From: Flavobacterium johnsoniae UW101
GTDB taxonomy: Bacteria > Bacteroidota > Bacteroidia > Flavobacteriales > Flavobacteriaceae
NCBI RefSeq assembly: GCF_000016645.1
Contig: NC_009441.1
Location: forward strand, 5,704,001 to 5,768,000
Length of the DNA stretch: 64,000 nucleotides
Reading direction: 5' to 3'
Positions 1 through 9,412 of the stretch are shown here, piece after piece. Numbering within the stretch: position 1 is the stretch's first letter; each line of letters starts with the position of its first letter. The translations under genes and the position numbers were made by a program. The notes below the pieces were generated by a model, which saw only the letters and a list, made by a program, of their open reading frames with translations, was not told where the DNA came from and did no database searches.

Positions 1-1569
1 ACAACTCAAAGATGCGGCAATTATTCTGCCGAAGGCGATTGCTACAATAGAGAACATATAATTCCTCAGTCGGTTTTTAACGAACAGTCACCAATGGTTG
101 CCGATGCACATTTTATTACACCAACCGACGGAAAAGTAAACGGAATGCGTTCTAATTATCCGCACGGAACTGTAAACTCCGCAACTTATACTTCTCAAAA
201 TGGAAGTAAACTAGGCTCAAGCAGCGTATCCGGATATTCAGGAACCGTTTTTGAGCCCATCAATGCTTTTAAAGGCGATATTGCCCGAATGTATTTTTAT
301 TTTGCAACACGTTACGAAAACACAGTTGCCGGATATTCTTATGCTATGTTTAATGGTTCAAGCAATCAGGTTTTTACAACTGCTTTCTTAAATATGCTTT
401 TGGCGTGGCACGCACAAGATCCTGTAAGTGCCAGAGAAATTGCCAGAAATAATGCTATTTATGCTCGTCAAAACAACAGAAATCCGTTTATCGATCATCC
501 GGAATATGTAAACCAAATCTGGGGCGGAACATCTTCTACAGATACACAGGCTCCTACTGCTCCAACGAGTTTAGCCTCAACTTCAAAAACAGCGGTTTCA
601 ATTTCACTTTCGTGGAACGCTTCTACAGATAATGTAGCCGTTACAGGTTATGATGTTTATGCAAACAGTGCTTACAAAACAACTGTTTCGGGCACAACAG
701 CAACCATTACAGGTTTAACAGCTTCTACAGCTTATTCTATTTATGTAAAAGCAAAAGATGCAGCCGGAAATGCTTCTGCGTCAAGCAATACTATTTCGGT
801 TACAACCAACAGCAGCGGAACTGGAACTGCAACAGACCTGCTTTTCTCTGAATACATTGAAGGTTCAGGAAATAACAAAGCCCTTGAAATTGCAAACAAT
901 ACCGGAAGTTCTGTTAGTTTGTCTGCTTACACCATTAAAAAACAAACAAACGGAGCTGGTTCGTGGAGTACAGGATTGGCTTTAACAGGAACATTAGCAA
1001 CAGGAAGTAAATTTGTAATAGTAAACAGTTCAATGTCATCAAGCTGTTTCCCCACTAGTTCTGCCAATATTTCGACAACAGCAACAGAATTAACTTTCAA
1101 TGGAAACGATGCTGTAGGTTTATTTAAAAACGGAGTTTTAATTGACATCATAGGAACTTTTAACGGCGGAACTGCAAATTTTGCAGCAGATGTAACTTTA
1201 AGAAGAAAATCGACTGTAACTTCTCCAAGCACAACTTTTAACTTAAGTGCCCAATGGGATTCGTTTTCACAAGATACCTGCAATAATTTAGGAAGCAAAA
1301 TGGCCAGACCAATCGAAGAAGAAGTTGTTGAAACTTCAGATGAGATTGTGATTTTCCCTAATCCTTCAGATGGAAATTTTAATATTGGTTTAAACAATTT
1401 TAATTTTCCTTACAGCTTAGAAATATTCTCTTTTACAGGGCAAAAAGTTTTTGAAAAACAAAATGCTTCAGATTCTATAATCTCTGTAAGTTATCTTCCA
1501 AGCGGAATTTATATTGTTAAAATCGAAAAGGATTCAAAAACTACTATTAAAAAGATCATAATCAATTAA
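1..1569 (+). CDS. Secreted endonuclease I family protein with T9SS sorting tail (5' end missing)
   Basis: The reading frame is open from the first base, so the N-terminus lies outside the window. The visible start carries the endonuclease I signature: REHIIPQS (putative catalytic His) followed by the family's DGKVNGMRSNYPHG stretch. Counting from the Met at base 94, a fibronectin type III domain lies at about 155-243, a lamin-tail-like domain at about 248-360, and a C-terminal Por-secretion tail at about 412-491, with the typical FPNPSDG and LPSGIYIVKI motifs. The family degrades extracellular DNA/RNA, and the tail predicts export by the type IX secretion system. The LTD domain may anchor or bind substrate (inference). 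No hairpin terminator is seen; the gene is followed by a dispersed inverted repeat. Confidence 0.88.
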   Translation, partial: TTQRCGNYSAEGDCYNREHIIPQSVFNEQSPMVADAHFITPTDGKVNGMRSNYPHGTVNSATYTSQNGSKLGSSSVSGYSGTVFEPINAFKGDIARMYFYFATRYENTVAGYSYAMFNGSSNQVFTTAFLNMLLAWHAQDPVSAREIARNNAIYARQNNRNPFIDHPEYVNQIWGGTSSTDTQAPTAPTSLASTSKTAVSISLSWNASTDNVAVTGYDVYANSAYKTTVSGTTATITGLTASTAYSIYVKAKDAAGNASASSNTISVTTNSSGTGTATDLLFSEYIEGSGNNKALEIANNTGSSVSLSAYTIKKQTNGAGSWSTGLALTGTLATGSKFVIVNSSMSSSCFPTSSANISTTATELTFNGNDAVGLFKNGVLIDIIGTFNGGTANFAADVTLRRKSTVTSPSTTFNLSAQWDSFSQDTCNNLGSKMARPIEEEVVETSDEIVIFPNPSDGNFNIGLNNFNFPYSLEIFSFTGQKVFEKQNASDSIISVSYLPSGIYIVKIEKDSKTTIKKIIIN

Positions 1570-1576
1570 TTTTTTT

Positions 1577-1726
1577 CACGCAGATTCGGCAGATATGGCA
1601 GATTAAGAAATCTTAATAAATATATTGACACAGATTTATTGATAACTCTATTACATTAAATCTGCTCAATCTGCTGCATCTGCGTGAAACAAAAAAACTT
1701 TGCGTCTTAGCGCCTTTGCGGGATTA
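1577..1726. repeat. Dispersed intergenic repeat with imperfect 28-bp inverted arms
   Basis: The arms at 1577-1604 and 1659-1686 are imperfect inverted repeats rich in GCAGAT/ATCTGC. They are followed by an 'aaaaaactttgcgtcttagcg'-type tail to about 1726. Related segments occur at 5562-5640, 13379-13493, 32560-32656 and 42802-42902, always between genes. I see no gene in it. Confidence 0.7.
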
Positions 1727-1798
1727 AATACAAAATCCTTAAAATTCAATCGCATTTCAGAGCAATTTCATTTTTTTCAAAAGAGTTTGTTATCAAAT

Positions 1799-1829
1799 TT
1801 GCGCTTGCTATTTATTTACATTAAATTTG
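1799..1829 (+). promoter_or_regulatory. purL promoter
   Basis: TTG at 1799-1801, a 20-nt spacer, and the perfect -7 box TAAATTTG at 1822-1829. The predicted transcript starts near 1833. This places the start codon at 1859 and excludes the longer in-frame extension upstream. Confidence 0.75.
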
Positions 1830-1858
1830 CAGCTCAATACAACAAACTACACATCACA

Positions 1859-4800
1859 ATGATCCATTTCTTTGAAAACCAAAGCAAAACTGTTTTTGCC
1901 GTACAAACGCAAAACGAAATTTCAGCTCAAGACATTTCAAAATTAAACTGGCTTTTTGCCGACGCAAATAAGATCGAAAAATCCGCACTGACGGGTTTTT
2001 TTGTTGGTCCCCGTGCCACTATGATCACACCGTGGAGCACAAATGCTGTAGAAATCACTCAAAATATGGGTGTTCCGGGCATTATCAGAATTGAAGAATT
2101 TCATCCGGCAACGGAAGATTTCAATGATTTTGACCCAATGCTTTCTCAAAAATTCAACGAATTAGATCAGGAAATCTTCACGATTAACATTCAGCCGGAA
2201 CCAATTCTGGAAATTGATGATATTGCTGCTTACAACAAAGTTGAAGGTTTAGCTTTAAGCGAAGAAGAAGTTGAATACTTAAACAATCTTGCTGCTAAAC
2301 TAGGAAGAAAATTAACTGATTCTGAAATTTTCGCCTTCTCTCAGGCAAACTCAGAACACTGTCGTCACAAAATCTTCAACGGAACTTTTGTTATTGACGG
2401 TGAAGAAAAAGAGACTTCTCTTTTTAAATTAATCAAAAAAACATCTCAGGAAAACCCTAACGATATTGTTTCTGCTTACAAAGACAACGTTGCTTTTGTA
2501 AAAGGACCAAAAGTGCAGCAATTTGCACCAAAATCGGCAGATAAACCTGATTTTTACGAAATAAAAGAATTTGATTCGGTAATCTCATTAAAAGCCGAAA
2601 CACACAATTTCCCAACAACAGTTGAACCTTTCAACGGAGCTGCAACAGGTTCTGGAGGAGAAATTCGTGACCGTCTTGCAGGTGGTCAAGGTTCACTGCC
2701 ATTAGCAGGAACTGCAGTTTATATGACATCTTATTCTCGTTTGAACGATGACAGAAAATGGGAAAATGCAGTTGAAGAAAGAAAATGGTTGTACCAAACT
2801 CCAATGGATATTTTGATCAAAGCTTCAAACGGAGCTTCTGATTTTGGAAATAAATTTGGACAACCGCTTATTACAGGTTCAGTTTTAACTTTCGAACATT
2901 CAGAAAACGACCGTAAAATTGGTTACGATAAAGTAATCATGCAGGCAGGTGGAATTGGATACGGAAAACTAGATCAATCAATCAAAAAGAAACCACAAGA
3001 AGGCGATAAAATCGTAATTCTTGGAGGTGAAAACTATAGAATTGGAATGGGTGGTGCTGCAGTTTCTTCTGCAGATACAGGAGCTTTCGGTTCAGGAATC
3101 GAATTAAATGCCATTCAGCGTTCAAACCCTGAAATGCAAAAACGTGCTGCTAACGCGATTCGCGGTTTGGTAGAAAGCGACAATAACCCAATTGTTTCTA
3201 TTCACGATCACGGAGCTGGAGGACACTTAAACTGTCTTTCAGAATTGGTTGAAGAAACTGGAGGTTTAATCGATTTAGACAAATTACCAGTTGGAGATCC
3301 TACTCTTTCTGCAAAAGAAATCATTGGTAACGAATCTCAGGAAAGAATGGGATTGGTTATTGGTCAAAAAGATATTGATACGCTGCAAAGAATTGCCGAC
3401 AGAGAGCGTTCGCCAATGTATCAGGTTGGAGATGTAACGGGAGATCACCGTTTTACTTTCCAATCACAGTCAAATGGTTCAAAACCGATGGATTATGCTT
3501 TAGAAGATTTCTTCGGAAGTTCTCCAAAAACGGTTATGACAGACAAAACGGTTGACAGAAAATATGCTGATGTTGGATACAACGCAGGAGATTTCGAATC
3601 ATATTTAAAAGACGTTTTACGTTTAGAAGCGGTTGCTTCAAAAGACTGGTTGACAAACAAAGTTGACCGTTGTGTTGGAGGAAAAGTTGCTAAACAGCAA
3701 AATGCAGGTCCGTTACAATTGCCTTTGAATAACGTTGGAGTTATGGCTCTGGATTATTTAGGCAAAGAAGGTATTGCAACTTCTATTGGTCACGCTCCTA
3801 TCGCAGCTTTAATTGATCCGGTTGCAGGATCTAGAAATGCTATTGCAGAATCGTTATCAAACTTAGTTTGGGCGCCAATCATCAATGGTTTAAAAGGAGT
3901 TTCATTATCTGCAAACTGGATGTGGGCTTGTAAAAACGAAGGTGAAGATGCTCGTTTATACGATGCAGTACAAGGTTGTTCAGATTTCGCAATTGAATTA
4001 GGAATCAATATTCCAACAGGAAAAGATTCTCTTTCAATGAAACAAAAATATCCAAACGATGAAGTAATTGCACCGGGAACTGTTATTATTTCAGCTGCCG
4101 GAAACTGTACAGATATTAGAAAAGTAGTTGAACCAGTTTTACAGAAAAACGGAGATTCAATTTACTATATCAATTTGTCTCAGGATGATTTCAAACTTGG
4201 AGGTTCATCTTTTGCACAAATCAGAAACACAATCGGAAACGAAACGTCTACCATTAAAGATTCGGCTTTCTTTAAAAATGCATTTAATACCATTCAGGAA
4301 TTAATTGGTGAAAACCAAATTTTAGCAGGTCACGATATTGGAAGCGGTGGTTTAATTACTACTTTATTAGAATTGTGTTTTGCTGATATAAATCTTGGAG
4401 CTAAAATTGATTTCAGTGCTTTCGCAGAAAAAGATTTATTAAAAATCCTATTCGCTGAAAATATCGGAATTGTATTCCAGGCTAAATCTGATGCAGCTGT
4501 TGAAGCTAAATTAAACGCAAACAACATCGAATTTTTCAAATTAGGAAAAGCGACAACTACCGAGACTTTAGACCTTGGACCTTGGACTTTAGACATAAAA
4601 GCTTACAGAGATGTTTGGTTCGAAACTTCTTATTTATTAGATCAAAAACAATCTAAAAACGGAAGAGCTCAGGCACGTTTTGAAAACTATAAAAATCAGG
4701 TTTTAAACTATACTTTCCCTGCACATTTTACAGGAAAGAAACCAGAAATCGACAATTCTAAACCAAGACCAAAAGCGGCTATTATTCGTGAAAAAGGAAG

Positions 4801-5512
4801 TAATTCTGAGCGTGAAATGGCAAATGCAATGTACTTGGCAGGTTTTGATGTAAAAGACGTCCACATGACCGATTTAATTTCGGGTCGTGAAACGCTTGAA
4901 GATATTCAGTTTATCGGAGCAGTTGGAGGATTCTCTAACTCAGATGTTTTAGGTTCTGCTAAAGGCTGGGCCGGAGCTTTCTTATACAACGAAAAAGCAA
5001 AAACAGCTTTAGATAATTTCTTTAAAAGAGAAGATACTTTATCAGTTGGAATCTGTAACGGATGCCAGTTGTTTATGGAATTAGAAGTAATTAACCCAGA
5101 ACATGAAGTTCACGGAAAAATGCTTCATAACGAAAGCCAGAAACACGAAAGTATCTTTACATCAGTAAAAGTTCAGGAAAATAACTCTGTTATGTTATCG
5201 ACATTGGCTGGAAGTACTTTAGGAGTTTGGGTTTCTCACGGAGAAGGTAAATTCAAATTGCCTTATGCAGAAGACCAATACAACATTGTTTCTAAATATG
5301 CTTACGAAGGTTATCCTGCAAACCCAAATGGTTCTGACTACAACACGGCAATGATGTGTGATAAAACAGGAAGACATTTGGTTATGATGCCTCATATTGA
5401 GCGTTCTACTTTCCAATGGAACTGGGCGCATTATCCAAAAGACAGAAATGACGAGGTTTCTCCTTGGCATGAAGCTTTTGTTAACGCCAGAAAATGGATT
5501 GAGAAAAACTAA
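1859..5512 (+). CDS. purL: Phosphoribosylformylglycinamidine synthase
   Basis: A 1217-residue large-form FGAM synthase. It converts FGAR plus glutamine and ATP to FGAM in step 4 of purine synthesis, in the cytoplasm. The order is N-terminal domain, linker, paired ATP-grasp-like synthetase domains (for example AETHNFPTTVEPFNGAATG and FSQANSEHCRHK, which are family hallmarks) and a C-terminal glutaminase with nucleophile Cys in GICNGCQLF and the triad region PHIERS. The length matches single-chain PurL of proteobacteria and Bacteroidota. The frame is open to base 1700 from a TTG, but the ATG at 1859 fits both the homologous start and the promoter just upstream. The gene stands alone and ends in a strong hairpin terminator. 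Confidence 0.97.
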   Translation: MIHFFENQSKTVFAVQTQNEISAQDISKLNWLFADANKIEKSALTGFFVGPRATMITPWSTNAVEITQNMGVPGIIRIEEFHPATEDFNDFDPMLSQKFNELDQEIFTINIQPEPILEIDDIAAYNKVEGLALSEEEVEYLNNLAAKLGRKLTDSEIFAFSQANSEHCRHKIFNGTFVIDGEEKETSLFKLIKKTSQENPNDIVSAYKDNVAFVKGPKVQQFAPKSADKPDFYEIKEFDSVISLKAETHNFPTTVEPFNGAATGSGGEIRDRLAGGQGSLPLAGTAVYMTSYSRLNDDRKWENAVEERKWLYQTPMDILIKASNGASDFGNKFGQPLITGSVLTFEHSENDRKIGYDKVIMQAGGIGYGKLDQSIKKKPQEGDKIVILGGENYRIGMGGAAVSSADTGAFGSGIELNAIQRSNPEMQKRAANAIRGLVESDNNPIVSIHDHGAGGHLNCLSELVEETGGLIDLDKLPVGDPTLSAKEIIGNESQERMGLVIGQKDIDTLQRIADRERSPMYQVGDVTGDHRFTFQSQSNGSKPMDYALEDFFGSSPKTVMTDKTVDRKYADVGYNAGDFESYLKDVLRLEAVASKDWLTNKVDRCVGGKVAKQQNAGPLQLPLNNVGVMALDYLGKEGIATSIGHAPIAALIDPVAGSRNAIAESLSNLVWAPIINGLKGVSLSANWMWACKNEGEDARLYDAVQGCSDFAIELGINIPTGKDSLSMKQKYPNDEVIAPGTVIISAAGNCTDIRKVVEPVLQKNGDSIYYINLSQDDFKLGGSSFAQIRNTIGNETSTIKDSAFFKNAFNTIQELIGENQILAGHDIGSGGLITTLLELCFADINLGAKIDFSAFAEKDLLKILFAENIGIVFQAKSDAAVEAKLNANNIEFFKLGKATTTETLDLGPWTLDIKAYRDVWFETSYLLDQKQSKNGRAQARFENYKNQVLNYTFPAHFTGKKPEIDNSKPRPKAAIIREKGSNSEREMANAMYLAGFDVKDVHMTDLISGRETLEDIQFIGAVGGFSNSDVLGSAKGWAGAFLYNEKAKTALDNFFKREDTLSVGICNGCQLFMELEVINPEHEVHGKMLHNESQKHESIFTSVKVQENNSVMLSTLAGSTLGVWVSHGEGKFKLPYAEDQYNIVSKYAYEGYPANPNGSDYNTAMMCDKTGRHLVMMPHIERSTFQWNWAHYPKDRNDEVSPWHEAFVNARKWIEKN

Positions 5513-5531
5513 AAATATATTTTTACTAAAG

Positions 5532-5559
5532 CGCCCGAAACTATCGGGCGTTTTTTTTT
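5532..5559 (+). terminator. Rho-independent terminator of purL
   Basis: A 7-bp stem CGCCCGA/TCGGGCG (5532-5538, 5544-5550) with loop AACTA, then nine T. It begins 20 nt after the purL stop. Confidence 0.9.
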
Positions 5560-5561
5560 AG

Positions 5562-5690
5562 CCGCAGATTACACAGATTAGCACAGATTTTTTCTGAATA
5601 AAAAAGAAATCATTTTAATCTGTGGCAATAAAAAAACAGCTCGTAAAAATTCGTGTAATTTATAGCCGACAAAATATTTCATTCTAAAAA
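5562..5690. repeat. Copy of the dispersed cagatt/aatctg intergenic repeat
   Basis: The stretch contains 'cacagattagcacagattttt' and later 'aatctgtgg', the same building blocks seen near 1577, 13379, 32560 and 42802. No coding potential is visible. Confidence 0.5.
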
Positions 5691-5724
5691 AAATGCCCCG
5701 ACGCTATCCCTAAGTCGAAGCATT
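5686..5724 (-). terminator. Terminator of the 94-aa membrane protein gene
   Basis: On the minus strand an 11-bp stem (5714-5724 pairing with 5692-5702, two G-U pairs) is followed by six U (A run at 5686-5691). It lies 5 nt beyond the stop codon of the leftward gene. Confidence 0.8.
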
Positions 5725-5728
5725 TTTT

Positions 5729-6013
5729 CTAATTTCTAAAAGAAGAAGCAATACCTGTTATAACATTTGAAGCTCCAAATGCAAACAGCCCTGAAGCAAC
5801 TGCATTTTGGCCTGCAAAAAATTGATTTTCTGTGATGGCATTGCTAAAGAATAATCCGCCTGCAGCTCCTGCTACAAGTCCAATTCCAATTAAGGCAACA
5901 GTCCACCAAGGTTCCGGATCCGGAGGTGGCGGCGGGTTTTTCCAAAAACGTCTCCACCAGCCTGGGTATTTGGTTCCGCACCAGCCCATTGCTAAAAATA
6001 AAGCAGTTTCCAT
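5729..6013 (-). CDS. Small membrane protein, unknown function
   Basis: 94 residues. The N-terminal part is Trp/Gly/Pro rich and ends in a five-proline run followed by DPEPWW. Residues about 38-58 form a clear hydrophobic glycine/alanine-rich helix (VALIGIGLVAGAAGGLFF), and a second, weaker one is at about 68-88. It is predicted to sit in the inner membrane. I do not recognise the family. It stands alone between purL and the TonB-type receptor, and the matched terminator just downstream supports real expression. Confidence 0.65.
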   Translation of the reverse strand: METALFLAMGWCGTKYPGWWRRFWKNPPPPPDPEPWWTVALIGIGLVAGAAGGLFFSNAITENQFFAGQNAVASGLFAFGASNVITGIASSFRN

Positions 6014-6210
6014 AATTTCATGATTTGATTTGCGCCTACTCTTTTGCTTTTCGGCTTCCGCATTTGATTGAGGTAAAATTAGAATAAGCCAAATTTGGTT
6101 TCATAAGGTAAACTACTGTTTTTGAAAGGGGAAAAAGCCTGTTTTTTTTCTTCATTAATTATACTCTAATTGACATATAAGAATAGCTTAATGATATCTT
6201 AAGGCAGTTT

Positions 6211-6243
6211 TTGAGGCTTCATTTAACATGATAGATAACTTTG
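6211..6243 (+). promoter_or_regulatory. Promoter giving an almost leaderless mRNA
   Basis: TTG at 6211-6213, a 22-nt spacer, and the perfect -7 box TAACTTTG at 6236-6243. The box ends only 4 nt before the ATG at 6248. With the usual Bacteroidota start site about 4 nt after the box, the transcript would begin at or one base before the start codon. Confidence 0.65.
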
Positions 6244-6247
6244 CTGC

Positions 6248-8659
6248 ATGGAAAAATGGAAACAAAATTTAATCGCCGCAATTCTCTTATTTGCTATAAG
6301 CCAATACTCATTTAGTCAAAAAACAAATTCTGTTACCGGAACTATTTCAGACGGTAAAACTCCTCTTGAATTTGTCGATGTAGTTTTAAAACCTCTTACA
6401 GATACTACAAAAACAGCAGCGTATGCTGTTACAGATTCGTCAGGAAAATTTGTTCTTGAAAATATCAACTCAGCAGAATATATTTTAAAATTTCGTTTAA
6501 TTGGTTTCAAATCAAATAGTCAGAAAATAAAATATACAGGAACTCCTATTTCGCTTGGAAATATTGTTTTGCAGGAAGATGCCAATCTTCTTAATACGGT
6601 AGTTGTAAATTCTCAGAAAAAGCAGATTCAAAAAACAAACGAAGGTTTTGTTTTTAATGCCGTTTCTAATATATCACAAACCGGCGGCACTGCAATTGAT
6701 ATGCTCAAAAATATCCCAACTGTTGCTGTTGATGCAGACGATGCTATTTCACTTAGAGGAAAAACACCTTTAATTTTAATTAATGGAAAAAATTCTGCTG
6801 TTACAAATATGAATCAGATTCCGGCAAGCAGTATCGAAAGTATCGAAATCATTACAAGTCCAACAGCAAAATATGATGCCAATGCCGAAAGTGGAATCAT
6901 CAATATTAAATTAAAGAAAAACAACTTAAACGGATTAAACGGTGCGGCTGTTCTGGGCGGCGGATTTGGAGCAAAAGGAAGAATGAACAGCTCTGTACTT
7001 TTAAACAATAAAACCGATAAATGGAATATTGGTCTTGCGTATGATAATCGTTTTGCCGGAAGAACCAAGAGTATTAAAGGTGAAAGAACGAATTACTTCA
7101 TTGATGATGAACATTTTATTAATCAGAGCAGAAGTGATGAAAGAACTGAAGGTCTGCAGAATTTAAAACTGAACGTTGATTTTTCACCAAATGACAGAAA
7201 TACTATTTCTTTTGAAGCACTTGGAAACATGGAAAGTCAGGATAATGATGAAACCTTAAAAACAGATATTCTCAATAGTTCTAATCAGTTTTACTCTAGT
7301 AATAAACGTCATTCCCTGGAATTAGAACGTTCTAAAGCTGCAGAATTTGCTTTTAATTACGATCGAAAGTTTTCTGATGACAGAAAAAGTTTAACTGCAA
7401 GTATTACCACCTCATACAATTTCCACAGAGAAAATACCGATATCGACACAGATAATTATGATAAAAATTATGCACCAATTGGCGATACTTTTTGGCAGCG
7501 AACACATAATTATGAAAAAGAAAATATTTCGAATGCAATTGTAAACTATGCTTTTACTATTTCAGAAAAATCTATAATTGAAACCGGATATAAAGGAACT
7601 TTTAGACTTTTTAATTCAGATTTTCAAAGTGCAGACCTTATAAATGGTGAGTATGTGGTAAATCCGATGGTGAGTAATATTTTTGATTTTAATGAGCAGA
7701 TAAATGCCGTTTATGTACTTTGGAATTCGTATTCAGGTTCTAAGGAAAATCAAAAATGGAAATACAATTTAGGACTTCGTGCAGAAAATGTTTCTAACAA
7801 TGGGGCAACACAAAACAATAGTGATCATTTTAGCAATGATTATTTAAAAATTTTCCCTTCCGGATCTGTACAATTGAATTTAAAATCTGATGAATTTTTA
7901 AAATTTGGTTACAGTAAACGTATTAATCGTCCGGATTTAGATGATTTAAATCCTTTTATTGATATTACAGACGCTTTGAATCCGCATGGAGGAAATCCAT
8001 ATTTAAAGCCTGAAATTATATATATTGTAGAATTAAGCTACAATAAAGACTGGGACAAATATTCTCTTTCCGGAAATGCTTTTTACAGAAATGCCAATAA
8101 TACGATTAGACAATACGGTGTTCTTCAAGATAACGGAGTGATTTTATTGCAGCCACAAAACATTGGAAATACAGTTACGTACGGACTTGAAACTATTTTC
8201 AGCTTTAAGCCAATTTCTTTCTACGATGGAAATATTAGTTTAACGGCTTTTCAGCAAAATATTAATGCCGGTAATTTACCGCAATCAGAAGATGTTGTGA
8301 GCAGTGCTTTTAGCTGGTACGGAAAAATCATTAATAATTTTACGCCTTGGAAAGGCGGTAAACTTCAGGTAATAGGCAACTATAATTCTGCTGTGGCAAC
8401 TGCTCAGGGAAAAAGAATTCCAATTTATAATGTAGACATGGGATTCCAGCAGAAATTAGGAAAAAGCAATGCCAGATTAGGTCTTGTTGTAACCGATATG
8501 TTCAACACTTTAGAAAGCGGTTATAAAAACAATACTCTGCTATTTAGAAACAACAGAACTTCTAAATCTGATACCCGTGCTCTTATGCTTACTTTTGCTT
8601 ATACCTTCAGATCTGATTTTAAAGAAAAGCTGTTAGAAAATCAGTTTTCTACAGAATAA
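6248..8659 (+). CDS. TonB-dependent-receptor-like outer-membrane protein
   Basis: 803 residues. A signal peptide spans about 1-23 (ends SQYSFSQ). A carboxypeptidase-D regulatory-like beta-sandwich covers about 27-112, a plug-like region about 120-225 (LLNTVVVNSQKK, GTAIDMLKNIPTV, SIESIEIITSP), and then an outer-membrane beta-barrel of the OMP_b-brl_3 type ends in alternating aromatic strands. Such proteins import a ligand or act in surface assembly. No SusD partner is adjacent, so the substrate cannot be named. It is monocistronic, with a near-leaderless promoter. Confidence 0.85.
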   Translation: MEKWKQNLIAAILLFAISQYSFSQKTNSVTGTISDGKTPLEFVDVVLKPLTDTTKTAAYAVTDSSGKFVLENINSAEYILKFRLIGFKSNSQKIKYTGTPISLGNIVLQEDANLLNTVVVNSQKKQIQKTNEGFVFNAVSNISQTGGTAIDMLKNIPTVAVDADDAISLRGKTPLILINGKNSAVTNMNQIPASSIESIEIITSPTAKYDANAESGIINIKLKKNNLNGLNGAAVLGGGFGAKGRMNSSVLLNNKTDKWNIGLAYDNRFAGRTKSIKGERTNYFIDDEHFINQSRSDERTEGLQNLKLNVDFSPNDRNTISFEALGNMESQDNDETLKTDILNSSNQFYSSNKRHSLELERSKAAEFAFNYDRKFSDDRKSLTASITTSYNFHRENTDIDTDNYDKNYAPIGDTFWQRTHNYEKENISNAIVNYAFTISEKSIIETGYKGTFRLFNSDFQSADLINGEYVVNPMVSNIFDFNEQINAVYVLWNSYSGSKENQKWKYNLGLRAENVSNNGATQNNSDHFSNDYLKIFPSGSVQLNLKSDEFLKFGYSKRINRPDLDDLNPFIDITDALNPHGGNPYLKPEIIYIVELSYNKDWDKYSLSGNAFYRNANNTIRQYGVLQDNGVILLQPQNIGNTVTYGLETIFSFKPISFYDGNISLTAFQQNINAGNLPQSEDVVSSAFSWYGKIINNFTPWKGGKLQVIGNYNSAVATAQGKRIPIYNVDMGFQQKLGKSNARLGLVVTDMFNTLESGYKNNTLLFRNNRTSKSDTRALMLTFAYTFRSDFKEKLLENQFSTE

Positions 8660-8803
8660 ATAATCTCAAAAAACTAAAACTTAAAAAAACAGCATTCTTA
8701 ATATTTCAGATTCGTCTTTCTATTAAAATTTAAACTATATTAGCCTCGAAAAATCTGCCGCTGATTTTTCTGTAAACGCCAAAAACACTTAAACCTACAT
8801 AGA

Positions 8804-9235
8804 ATGAAATCTGTACATGTATTCCTTGCTGCCTTATTTTTTATTGCTGTAAAATCATATTCGCAAGTTGAAGTAAACCAAATTACCCATAATTCTAAAG
8901 AACGATATATTACTACTACAATTGGTTTTCCGGTTCAGGGAACTTATGCCCCTATTGGAATGAAAGAACCTGTTACGGTTTTAAATCCAGATGGCACCGG
9001 TTTTATCCAGGCAGATGATTTAAGCAAGAAAAAAATCAATTGGGGAATTGAATGCTCTGAAGAAGGTGTTGCTATTTTTAAAGAAGGTTTTAACAGCAAA
9101 TCTTATACTTTTTGGTACAGACCAAACGACAGCAATGAATGGTACTATTCTCAATTCTCTATTCATTTTGCCAAGAAAAAAATGTTTTTAATGGGTGAAA
9201 GAGTAAAAGCTTACGAAGATTACAACGTACAGTAG
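8804..9235 (+). CDS. Secreted protein, unknown function
   Basis: 143 residues. A standard signal peptide (about 1-20, ending KSYSQ) precedes a compact soluble domain rich in Thr, Gly and aromatics, with one Cys in the mature part. The domain is beta-rich by pattern. No lipobox is seen, so a periplasmic location or release is likely. I do not recognise the family. It lies 144 nt after the receptor gene, with no visible terminator between them, and could be read from the same transcript. Confidence 0.7.
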   Translation: MKSVHVFLAALFFIAVKSYSQVEVNQITHNSKERYITTTIGFPVQGTYAPIGMKEPVTVLNPDGTGFIQADDLSKKKINWGIECSEEGVAIFKEGFNSKSYTFWYRPNDSNEWYYSQFSIHFAKKKMFLMGERVKAYEDYNVQ

Positions 9236-9412
9236 GCTTTTAAAAACGGCTTCAAATTAAATTTTTCTTGATTTTTTTGAAATTTTACGAGAAAAAAGAA
9301 AACGTTTTCGTTGATTTTTAATAGTCTCTATAAATTTTCCCATAAAATTCCATAAAATAAAAAATCATACCTAAATTTTATTTAATTTGCAGTAAAATTC
9401 AATATATTAAAC

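Noticed and set aside
1700..1858. N-terminal extension of purL
   Set aside because: It starts at a TTG in a repeat, the promoter lies inside it, and homologous PurL begins at the ATG at 1859.
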